Source: Myxococcaceae bacterium (lineage in GTDB: Bacteria > Myxococcota > Myxococcia > Myxococcales > Myxococcaceae). From it: a stretch of 64,000 nt of DNA. The notes beneath the pieces were generated by a model. The model made no database searches. It was given only the letters and a program-made list of their open reading frames with translations, and had not been told where the DNA came from. The stretch spans positions 24,439-88,438 of the forward strand of contig JAEUJQ010000090.1 in assembly GCA_016793095.1 (NCBI GenBank). The letters run 5' to 3'. The stretch's first letter is position 1. Each line of letters starts with the position of its first letter. Shown one piece after another: positions 8,229-15,755 of the stretch. Position numbers and translations under genes: made by a program.

Positions 8229-8415
8229 GCCGTCAGTATCTCCCACGGCGCAGCGGACGTCGCGAGCCTCACCACCGACGCCTGGCACCAGGAGCGCGAA
8301 CCAGGACGGGCCACCAGCCCATCGCCCGCCGACAGGCCACGCGGGCCAGGCCAACGAGAACCGCGTGGGCATGAGCCGGTTGCCCCGCCGGCGCCGTCGT
8401 TGCGGTCTGCTCGAC

Positions 8416-8892
8416 ATGCGAGCGCAGCTGGCGAGCCTGGAGGTCCTCGGCCTCCTGGGCTGTAGCAGCGCGAGCCTGTCGGAGCTGCGCCCAGGGCTGT
8501 CTTCGAACGGGTTTCAGTGCTGGCTCACGCTCGCGTTCCGCCAGCCGCCGAAGAGCGGCGACGTTCAGGACGTCCGGGTCGTCTTCTCGTCGGTGGTGCT
8601 GCTCCAGGACGAGAGCTTCGACTGGGAATACCTGACCACGCACGACCACACCGTCTCGGCGGAGAAGGACTGGGCCGGGACCGAGCAGCGGCGCTTCGTC
8701 GCCGACGAGACCACCACGCCTGAGACGACTCCGGCGGGGAAGACCCTGCAGGTGCTCTTCCAGCTTCCGGCGCCCAAGACCGTCGAGGTGAAGCCCGGCG
8801 ACGAGACCAACCTCACGGCCAGACTCTTCTGGGCTGGCAAAGAACGAGACTCCATCAGCCGCGGGCTGTTCATGGCCTACCAGCGCCAGTAG
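8416..8892 (+). CDS. Small lipoprotein, unknown function
   Basis: 158 residues from the ATG at 8416. The N-terminus MRAQLASLEVLGLLGCSS contains the lipobox-like LLGC, so lipidation and export are likely, although the hydrophobic stretch is short. The mature domain is a single beta-rich module with strands FQCWLTLAFRQPP, VQDVRVVFSSVVLLQ and LQVLFQLP and many acidic residues. No family recognised. It is divergent from the response regulator and converges on the PTS genes with a 13-base gap. Confidence 0.72.
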   Translation: MRAQLASLEVLGLLGCSSASLSELRPGLSSNGFQCWLTLAFRQPPKSGDVQDVRVVFSSVVLLQDESFDWEYLTTHDHTVSAEKDWAGTEQRRFVADETTTPETTPAGKTLQVLFQLPAPKTVEVKPGDETNLTARLFWAGKERDSISRGLFMAYQRQ

Positions 8893-8905
8893 CGCGCGCG
8901 GCCGG

Positions 8906-9664
8906 CTAGACGACCCCGGTCACCGCGAGCGCGAGGACGACGAAGGCCGCGAGGTAGAGGAGCAGGTACCGGCTCACTCTGCGCGAGAGCAGGAAGACGG
9001 CCAGCACCCCGAACGCGAGCGCGATGACGTCGAGCAGCGGCTCGAGCCAGCCGCGCGCGTGCACGCCGAACTTCACCGCGAGCCATGCCGCCAGCCCACC
9101 TGCCGCGCCTGCGGAGACGACGCGAAGCCGGTTCCCCCACACCGGCAGGCGCCAGCCCTTGAGCTGTCCAACCAGCGCGTCACCCATCGACAGCCCCGCG
9201 CGGAAGAGCCAGCCGCGCGCAGTGAGGTGCACGAGGTTGTACGCCGCGACGTAGAAGGCGACGGCCCAGACGCCCCACAGCGGCACCAGCACCACCGACA
9301 GCGCGCCGACGGCGGGCCTCAGCGACAACCAGAAGAAGCTGTCCCCCAGCGCGGCGAGCGGGCCCATGAGGGTCGCTTTGAAGCGCTCGACGGACTCGGC
9401 AGGCTGCGCGCCGGCCGCGACGCGCTGCTCGTGGAAGAGGATGCCGCCGACGATGCCCGCGGCCACGTAGGGGTGCGTGTTGAAGGGCGTGAGGTGGCGC
9501 TTGAAGGCCGCCTGGCGCCGCTCAGGGTCGGGGTAGAGCGCGAGCAGCGCGGGCGACAACGCGTAGGCGAGCCCCAGCGACTGCATGCCCTCGGTCGAGA
9601 AGCCCGCTTGCAGGAAGAGGCTGCGCCAGAAACACCGCCACACGGTGAGCTTCGGGAGCGTCAC
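8906..9664 (-). CDS. PTS mannose/fructose/sorbose-family IID component
   Basis: The GTG at 9664 overlaps the stop of the IIC gene (GTGA) and gives 252 residues beginning VTLPKLTVWRCFWRSLF, the usual IID start. Family marks include LQAGFSTEGMQSLGLAYAL, FNTHPYVAAGIVGGILFHEQ, FKATLMGPLAALGDSFFW and several membrane spans toward the C-terminus. IID works with IIC as the membrane pore and sugar-recognition part of mannose-type phosphotransferase systems. In the window neither IIA nor IIB is present, so either these lie elsewhere or the pair acts without its phosphoryl-transfer partners. The size is close to but slightly below that of enteric IID. Confidence 0.9.
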   Translation of the reverse strand: MTLPKLTVWRCFWRSLFLQAGFSTEGMQSLGLAYALSPALLALYPDPERRQAAFKRHLTPFNTHPYVAAGIVGGILFHEQRVAAGAQPAESVERFKATLMGPLAALGDSFFWLSLRPAVGALSVVLVPLWGVWAVAFYVAAYNLVHLTARGWLFRAGLSMGDALVGQLKGWRLPVWGNRLRVVSAGAAGGLAAWLAVKFGVHARGWLEPLLDVIALAFGVLAVFLLSRRVSRYLLLYLAAFVVLALAVTGVV

Positions 9665-10380
9665 GACCACGAGCGCGCCCCCAGCGCAGCGAAGAGCACG
9701 AGCGCGACGAGCAGCGCCGCGGCGCCAGCAACCCTCAGGCGCCCCTGCCCTGCGCTCGCGTAGACGGCGGACGCGGCCGCAACCGTGCCCAGCACCGGGT
9801 AGCACCACTCGAGCCCGTGCAGCAGCCGCACGGGCGCACGCTCCACCAGGAGCGCCAGCGACGGCCCGAGCAGCGGAGCCACCGCCGCGCACAGGCCGAA
9901 GAAGGCGAAGTGGGGCCACATGGCGCGCAGGTTCTGTCGCAGCGCGCGCTGCACGTCTCCGTGGTCCACGGCGGTGACGACGCGGCCGAGGTAGCGGGCC
10001 GCGCGCGTGTCGAGGCGGACTTCGACGGCGCGACCCACGAGCCCCAGCGGCGCACACACCAGGACCGCGAGCACCCACTGCGCCGGAGTCGAGTCGGCGC
10101 CCGCGGCCTCAGCCATCGTCGCGGCGAGCGCTGCCCCGGCGACCGACGGCAGCAGCTCGTGCTCGGAGCTCGCGAGGCCCAGCGACGCCCCTCCGAGGTG
10201 GAACAGCTCGAAGACGAGCCCCACCATGAGCCCCGCCTGCACGTCGCCCAGCATGACGCCCACGCCCACCGCGGCGGGCAGCGGCCGGCTCAGCGCGGCC
10301 TGCAGGAAGGCGCGCCGCTCGAGCGCGAGCAGGCCGCCCCACAGGCCGGTGATGAGCGCCGCGGACACCACGGGGCGCAT
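9661..10380 (-). CDS. PTS mannose/sorbose-family IIC component
   Basis: 239 residues from the ATG at 10380, with about seven hydrophobic spans. Recognisable IIC features are the N-terminal AALITGLWGGLLALERRAF, the segment GVGVMLGDVQAGLMVGLVFE followed by LFHLGGASLG, and a central charged region (VEVRLDTRAARYLGRVVTAV). Partner of the IID gene that overlaps its 3' end by four bases. It starts 39 bases after the stop of the giant lipoprotein gene on the same strand and may be read through from that operon. Many deltaproteobacterial PTS proteins are regulatory rather than transporting; nothing here decides between the two. Confidence 0.88.
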   Translation of the reverse strand: MRPVVSAALITGLWGGLLALERRAFLQAALSRPLPAAVGVGVMLGDVQAGLMVGLVFELFHLGGASLGLASSEHELLPSVAGAALAATMAEAAGADSTPAQWVLAVLVCAPLGLVGRAVEVRLDTRAARYLGRVVTAVDHGDVQRALRQNLRAMWPHFAFFGLCAAVAPLLGPSLALLVERAPVRLLHGLEWCYPVLGTVAAASAVYASAGQGRLRVAGAAALLVALVLFAALGARSWS

Positions 10381-10419
10381 CCTGCTCGCCGAGAACGCCG
10401 TCGTCGAGGACGAGTGCGG

Positions 10420-13400
10420 TCAGGGCTCGACGCAGTAGAGGCGCCGAGCCGAGCTGCACACCGCCGACCCCAGGCTGAAGAAGTCCGACGTGACGCTCGG
10501 CGCGCGGCCAACCAACCCGTCCACTCCGCCGCTGGTGAAGTTGAAGCAGTTGGTGGCGGTCGTCGCGAGCGCGGTGGGCGACGAGGCGCCGGTCCACGCA
10601 TGGGTCTCGCCGACGACGTAGGAGCCGTCGGTCGCTCGCCAGAGGCCAACACCCGTCGGCGGAGGGCCGACGAGGTCAGCGCCCGTGCCAATCCGCATGC
10701 CGTCGGTGCGGTAGTAGGTCGCAGCCACATCGACGCGGCTCGCCGCGGTGATGGCCGTCGAGGCGGCGAAGGCCACGAAGGTGCGTGTCGTGAAGCCGCT
10801 CGGCTTGTTGTTGTTGCAGAAGGTGTCGAGCGAGAGGAACCCCGAGCCCTGCGTCGAGGGCGTGAAGGTGTTCGTGGTGATGTACGCCACCTTCCCGCCC
10901 GAGGGCACGGTGGGCATGGCGACGGCCGTCGTCGAGGCCTTGCTGAGGCAGTAGATGCGCGCCGTGCTGCTGCACGAATAGCCCGCGAAGGCGACCGACC
11001 ACCGGCTCGGTCCACCAGTGGAGACGCCGCGCTCCGCGGTGCCGCTCGTCGAGGTCCAGTTGGTGCAGTCGTTGGGAGCGTTCGCGGTGCCGTCGCCGTA
11101 GGTGCCGGTCCAGACCGACGCGCTGGTGTACCTGCCGTACTCGTCGAGGTTCGGCGCGGACAACACCCGATGCGCGAGCAGGTCGGTCTCGCTGAGCGCG
11201 AAGAGCGTGTTGTCCATGCGGTAGAACGCTCCCTTGCCGGTGCCGAGCCGCGCGGCCGCGAGCGGGGTGTTCGAGTCCGTCGACATCCACGCGACGAAGT
11301 TGGTGCCGGCGGCGTTGTTGATGCCGGCAGTCGTCGCCAGCGTGTTGCACTGCGTGTCGTACGCGGTCGCGCTGCCGAGGGTCGCGGCGAAGCTCTGGGA
11401 CGAGACGAAGATGAGGTTGTGGCTGATGGGGAGGAAGCGCGCGTTCGCGGTGGTGTGGCCCGTCATCGTCACGTTGCAGAGGTGGCCGTTGCCGTAGGCG
11501 GTGCACGTTCCGCTCGGCGCCACCCAGCCGGTGAACCGGGACCCGGAGCCGTTCGTCGTGTGGGCGCGCACGGTGACGGACGCGTTGTGGTCGTAGAGCC
11601 GCGAGCAGCCCGACGAGCCGCAGTTCATCAGCAGGTTGTCCGTCGTCGAGACGAGGCCGCCCGAGAAGCTCGCCACGATGGTGAGGCGCCACTGACCGCG
11701 ACCCGTCGCCGAGAGCGCGACCGAGCCCCCGGGGGTGGCGCTGACGGTGATGGTGCCGTTGCGTGTGCCGCCAGCGTCTGGGCTGAAGACGACCGACACG
11801 TTGCAGCTCATGCCCGGCGCCAGCGTGCCGGCACACCCCGAGGCGTCGAAGTCGGCGAGGTTCGAGTTGACGAGCGAGAGCGTTCCCGTCGCCACGTCTC
11901 CGGTGTTCTGAATCGTCCAGGTCAACGGCGAGGAGTTGACGCCCACCTCTCCGCTGCCGAAGTCATGCGACGTCAGGGTGACGGCGAGCTGGGCGGGGTT
12001 CTGCACGTTCGCCGTGAGGGCGAGCGCCTGCGAGCCCCCCGGCGTCGCCGAGGCGGTCAGCGTGGCCGTCTTCATGCCGTTGCCGTTCGCCGAGAAGGCC
12101 GTGAAGCGAACGGACGACGTGCATGACGCCCCGCCCGCGAGGGGCTGCCCGAGCTGGCACGACGACGTGCCCGAGGAGACCTGCCACTGCGAGGCGTTCG
12201 TCCCCGACAGGCTGAGGCTCAGCGGCCCCGACGCCTGCTGGCCCGTGTTGGTGACGGTGAAGCTCATCGAGACGTTTCCGCCCAACAGCACGTTGCCGTA
12301 GTTGACGCTCGAGCCGCTGGCGGGCGCGAGGGTGAGCTGCGCCGGCGAGATGGCAGAGCCCGTCAGCGACGCGGTCGCCATGCCCCCGGGGCTCGCGGTC
12401 GCGGTCACGCTCGCCGAGTGGTTCGCGGCCGTGGTGGGGCTGTAGAGGACGCGGAAGGAGCAGCTCGCCAGGGGCGTCAGCGAGCTGGTGCAGGTGGACG
12501 ACTGAATCTGGAAGTGGGACGGGTTGGCACCCCCCAACGTCACCTGCACCGTGCCCGACGACACGTCGCCCACGTTCTGTACGGTGAAGACCTGCGAGTC
12601 GCTCTGCCCGACGACCACCGAGGGGAAGGTGTGACTGGCCGGGCTGATGCGCAGCGCCGCGGGCGCCTGGCCCGTCCCCGAGAGGGTCGCCTGGGCGGTG
12701 TTGGAGCCAGCCGAGGCCGTGAGGAAGGCGCTGAGGGCGCCGGCGCTCTGGGGCTGGAACGTGACGCGGAGCGTGCAGCTCCCCATGCCGGCGAGCATCG
12801 AGGTGCAGGTGTTGTTGCTGATGAGGAAGCTGCTGCTCGCCGTTCCACCGATGGCCGTGGTGAGCCCGCTCAGCGCCGTCATGCCGGTGTTGCTGACCGT
12901 GAAGTTCACGAAGGACCCTGCCTGGCCAACGACGGCACTGCCGAAGTCGGGGTTCGAGGGCGTGATGGCCAGCGCGCCGGGAGTGACCCCGCTGCCCTGC
13001 AGCGTCACCGTCGCCATGCCGCCGGGCGTCGCGCTGCCGGTCCCCGTGCCGGTGCGCGCGCCGAGCGCCGCCGGTGAGAAGCGGAACGTCACCGAGCAGG
13101 AGCCGCTCGGGGGAATGGAGGTGCCGCACGTCGAGCTCACGAAGATGAACTCGGGCGAGGGCATCGCCGAGAAGCTCGGCAGGCCGGTCGGAACCTGCCC
13201 GACGTTCGAGACGCTGATGACCGCGGTCGCGCTCGCGCCCGTGGCGACGCTGCCGAACGAGAGGGTCGGACCAGCGAACCTGAGGAGGGCCGGCTCGAGG
13301 CCCATGCCGCTCAGGACGACGGGCGCGGGAATGACGCCCATGGCTCCGACCGTCAGCAGGCCGGCCCGGGTGCCGGCGGCCGAGGGACGGAACTCCACGG

Positions 13401-14775
13401 CGACGGCGCAGGTGCCGGCGCCCGCCACCGTCTGCCCGCTGCAGGTGTCCATGCCCCTGACGAAGTCACCGGCGTTGGCGCCGCCGATGGTGACGGCCAG
13501 CGCGGGCGTCGTCGTTTGACCGGTGTTGGTGATGGTGAAGACGAGGGTGTTGCCGACGGCGCCAGCAGCGGTGTCGTTGAAGATGCCGGGGCTCGGCATC
13601 GCAGAGAGCGTCGCGGGCGTCTGACCGGTCGCGCTGAGCGTCGCGGACGCCATGCCGCCGGGGCTGGCCGAGACCGCGAGCGTCGCCGTCCGCGCCCCGG
13701 TAGCCGTCGGCACGAAGACGATGGTGACGGTGCAGGACCCGGCCGGCGCAATCGATGACGTGCAGGTGTTGCCGCTGATGGTGAACATCGCGCCGTCGGC
13801 GCCGGTGACCGCGACGTTGGGAATCCCCGTGGGCGAGCCGCCAGGGTTGGTGATGGTGAAAGCCTGGGGCATCGAGCTGCTCCCCAGGCCAACGCCGCCG
13901 AAGTTGTGCGTCATGGGCGCGATGGAGAGCGAGGCCGCGAAGGCCCCCTGGCCCGAGAGCGCGACTGAGCGGCTCCCGCCCGGCGAGGCGCTCACGTCGA
14001 GGCTGGCCGTGAGCGTCCCCGTGGCCGCGGGCGTGAAGACGAGGGACACCTGACAGGACGAGGCAGGCGCGAGCGCGCTCGTGCACGTCGTCCCCTGGAT
14101 GCCGAAGGCGTTCGCGTTGGGACCGGTCAGCGTCACCATCAGCACGCCGGTGGGCTCATCACCGGTGTTGGAGACGATGACGGTCACCGGCTGGCTCGAG
14201 TTCCCGACGGTGACGCCGCCGAAGTCGTGCGTCATGCGATCGACGGTGACCTGCGCCGGGAGGCCCGCGTCGGGCGTACCGCCGTCGTCAGCCATGCCGC
14301 CCGCGCTGCCGCCTGCACTCCCGCCTGCGCTGCCACCTGCGCTCCCGCCTGCGCTGCCACCGGCGTCGCCGCCAGCCGTTCCGCCAGCCGTTCCGCCAGC
14401 GTCACCGCCAGCCGTTCCGCCAGCGCTGCCACCCGCTGTCCCACCAGCCGTGCCGCCAGCGTCACCGCCAGCCGTTCCGCCAGCGCTGCCGCCTGCCGTG
14501 CCGCCAGCGCTGCCACCCGCTGTCCCACCAGCTGACCCGCCGCCGACGCCACCGCCAACCCCGCCGCTCGAGCCGCCGGCAGTTCCACCGCCCGCCACGC
14601 CGCCCGCAGTCGCGCCACCGTCAGCGGAGCGACACTGCCCCACGACACAGACCTGCCCCGTCGGGCAGTCCGCATCGGTGTTGCACTTCGCGCCCTCAGG
14701 GATGGCGATGGCGCACCCGCTCGCCGCGACCCCGACGACTGCCACTGAGAACACTGCGAGGTTGAGTCGCGTCAT
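10420..14775 (-). CDS. Giant choice-of-anchor-D lipoprotein with two DUF1554-like modules
   Basis: 1451 residues from the ATG at 14775, which overlaps the upstream stop (ATGA) and has GGAGGGG just before it. The signal peptide ends at a lipobox (AASGC, Cys 21), followed by a short Cys knot (CNTDADCPTGQVC). A Gly/Ala/Thr/Ser linker of GGTAGG and GGSAGG units spans about residues 45-165. Then come eight repeats of about 100 residues with the pattern FGxVxVG, NTG, CxxxLAPxxSC, F.P.A.G...A and ASPGG (choice-of-anchor D/ASH beta-sandwiches), an InlB-B-repeat-like module (FTGWVAPSGTC), and two tandem modules of about 130 residues that resemble Leptospira DUF1554 (W.GT..G....NC..W and a C-terminal YCL). 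Likely an outer-surface adhesin or scaffold, co-expressed with a kinase and a TPR-PEGA protein. Confidence 0.9.
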   Translation of the reverse strand: MTRLNLAVFSVAVVGVAASGCAIAIPEGAKCNTDADCPTGQVCVVGQCRSADGGATAGGVAGGGTAGGSSGGVGGGVGGGSAGGTAGGSAGGTAGGSAGGTAGGDAGGTAGGTAGGSAGGTAGGDAGGTAGGTAGGDAGGSAGGSAGGSAGGSAGGSAGGMADDGGTPDAGLPAQVTVDRMTHDFGGVTVGNSSQPVTVIVSNTGDEPTGVLMVTLTGPNANAFGIQGTTCTSALAPASSCQVSLVFTPAATGTLTASLDVSASPGGSRSVALSGQGAFAASLSIAPMTHNFGGVGLGSSSMPQAFTITNPGGSPTGIPNVAVTGADGAMFTISGNTCTSSIAPAGSCTVTIVFVPTATGARTATLAVSASPGGMASATLSATGQTPATLSAMPSPGIFNDTAAGAVGNTLVFTITNTGQTTTPALAVTIGGANAGDFVRGMDTCSGQTVAGAGTCAVAVEFRPSAAGTRAGLLTVGAMGVIPAPVVLSGMGLEPALLRFAGPTLSFGSVATGASATAVISVSNVGQVPTGLPSFSAMPSPEFIFVSSTCGTSIPPSGSCSVTFRFSPAALGARTGTGTGSATPGGMATVTLQGSGVTPGALAITPSNPDFGSAVVGQAGSFVNFTVSNTGMTALSGLTTAIGGTASSSFLISNNTCTSMLAGMGSCTLRVTFQPQSAGALSAFLTASAGSNTAQATLSGTGQAPAALRISPASHTFPSVVVGQSDSQVFTVQNVGDVSSGTVQVTLGGANPSHFQIQSSTCTSSLTPLASCSFRVLYSPTTAANHSASVTATASPGGMATASLTGSAISPAQLTLAPASGSSVNYGNVLLGGNVSMSFTVTNTGQQASGPLSLSLSGTNASQWQVSSGTSSCQLGQPLAGGASCTSSVRFTAFSANGNGMKTATLTASATPGGSQALALTANVQNPAQLAVTLTSHDFGSGEVGVNSSPLTWTIQNTGDVATGTLSLVNSNLADFDASGCAGTLAPGMSCNVSVVFSPDAGGTRNGTITVSATPGGSVALSATGRGQWRLTIVASFSGGLVSTTDNLLMNCGSSGCSRLYDHNASVTVRAHTTNGSGSRFTGWVAPSGTCTAYGNGHLCNVTMTGHTTANARFLPISHNLIFVSSQSFAATLGSATAYDTQCNTLATTAGINNAAGTNFVAWMSTDSNTPLAAARLGTGKGAFYRMDNTLFALSETDLLAHRVLSAPNLDEYGRYTSASVWTGTYGDGTANAPNDCTNWTSTSGTAERGVSTGGPSRWSVAFAGYSCSSTARIYCLSKASTTAVAMPTVPSGGKVAYITTNTFTPSTQGSGFLSLDTFCNNNKPSGFTTRTFVAFAASTAITAASRVDVAATYYRTDGMRIGTGADLVGPPPTGVGLWRATDGSYVVGETHAWTGASSPTALATTATNCFNFTSGGVDGLVGRAPSVTSDFFSLGSAVCSSARRLYCVEP
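14290..14600 (-). repeat. Coding Gly-Gly-Xaa-Ala tandem repeat
   Basis: Degenerate 12-base units encode Gly-Gly-(Ser/Thr/Asp)-Ala over roughly 100 codons inside the giant lipoprotein. The same kind of linker recurs at 31050-31180 and 63757-64000 in unrelated repeat proteins of this window. The DNA repetition makes length change by slippage likely. Confidence 0.85.
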
Positions 14776-15734
14776 CGCCCCTCCACGAAGAACAGAACCA
14801 CCGCGGTAATCGCTGCCGCGCCGGCCACGCCGTACGCGATGTTCGCACCCGTCGCGAGCCCCTGGGCCGCCTGGGCTTGCTGCGGGGCCATGCCGATGGG
14901 CGCGTTCGGGACCTGCGCCGCCGTGTTCTGCGCCACCACCCCCAACCCCACACCCGCGCCCGCGGCCGCCACCGCGGCTCCGCCAGCCACCCACGTCCAG
15001 AGCCGCCCCTTCTTCGGAGGCTCTGCCCCCTTCGACACTTCAGTCCCTGGCGGCGTCGTCACGTCTTTCTGCGGCGTGAGGTTCGCGGTCTTCGTGCCAT
15101 CGTCCTTCTTCGGGGCATCGACGAGCGGCGGAGGAGGCGGCGGCGGGTCCACCGGCTTCGCGGCTGCGGGCCGCAGGTTGATGGTCATCTCGGTGGCGCG
15201 CTGCACCTGCATCACGAAGGAGCGCTCCATCGTCTCGAAGCCGTCGGCCTTCACCACCAGCTTGTGGTTGCCCGCCGTGAGCTCGACGGACGCGGGCGAG
15301 TTGCCCAGCACCTTGCCGTCCACCTCGATGACGGCGTTGGGAGGGTCGGCGAAGACGAGCAGCTGCTGGAGCCCCTTCTCTCTCAGGCGACGCTCGAGGT
15401 TCGCGATGGCGTCGTTGACCGTGTCCTTGTCCTTCGCGTCGGGCGACATGCGCAGGTAGTCGCGGTACGAGCGCAGCGCCTTCGGCACGTCGCCGAGCTG
15501 CTCGTGGCACCGGCCGATGTTGTAGAAGAGCACCGGGCTGGGCTTGAGCGCGTACGCCTCCTCGAACCTGACGATGGCGTCCGCGTAGCGCGCTTCTTTG
15601 TAGAGCTTCTGCGCTGCGAGGAAGGCCTCCTTCGCCTTCTGGGTCGCGTCCTCGGCGGCGGCGGGCTCCGGCTTCTTCGTGGGTTTGGCGGGCGCAGAGA
15701 CGACGAGCGCCACGCAGAGCGCGGGTGCGAACAC
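14772..15734 (-). CDS. TPR- and PEGA-domain envelope protein
   Basis: 320 residues. A signal peptide (MFAPALCVALVVSAPA) is followed by TPR helices at about 30-115 (AAQKLYKEARYADAIVRFEE and FYNIGRCHEQLGDVPKALRS). A PEGA domain at about 122-195 reads LLVFADPPNAVIEVDGKVLG and GNHKLVVKADGFE. A Pro-rich linker leads to two C-terminal hydrophobic spans (WTWVAGGAAVAAAGAGVGLG and the end of the chain). PEGA domains are thought to be surface or envelope-binding modules. It follows the FHA-kinase gene by 21 bases and overlaps the giant lipoprotein start by four, so all three are one operon. Confidence 0.9.
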   Translation of the reverse strand: MFAPALCVALVVSAPAKPTKKPEPAAAEDATQKAKEAFLAAQKLYKEARYADAIVRFEEAYALKPSPVLFYNIGRCHEQLGDVPKALRSYRDYLRMSPDAKDKDTVNDAIANLERRLREKGLQQLLVFADPPNAVIEVDGKVLGNSPASVELTAGNHKLVVKADGFETMERSFVMQVQRATEMTINLRPAAAKPVDPPPPPPPLVDAPKKDDGTKTANLTPQKDVTTPPGTEVSKGAEPPKKGRLWTWVAGGAAVAAAGAGVGLGVVAQNTAAQVPNAPIGMAPQQAQAAQGLATGANIAYGVAGAAAITAVVLFFVEGR

Positions 15735-15755
15735 GGTGGAGTTCCTCTCGCTGGT

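Noticed and set aside
9817..12126. A long plus-strand frame opposite the PTS IIC and giant lipoprotein genes
   Set aside because: No motif, low-complexity Arg/Gly content, antisense to clear genes.
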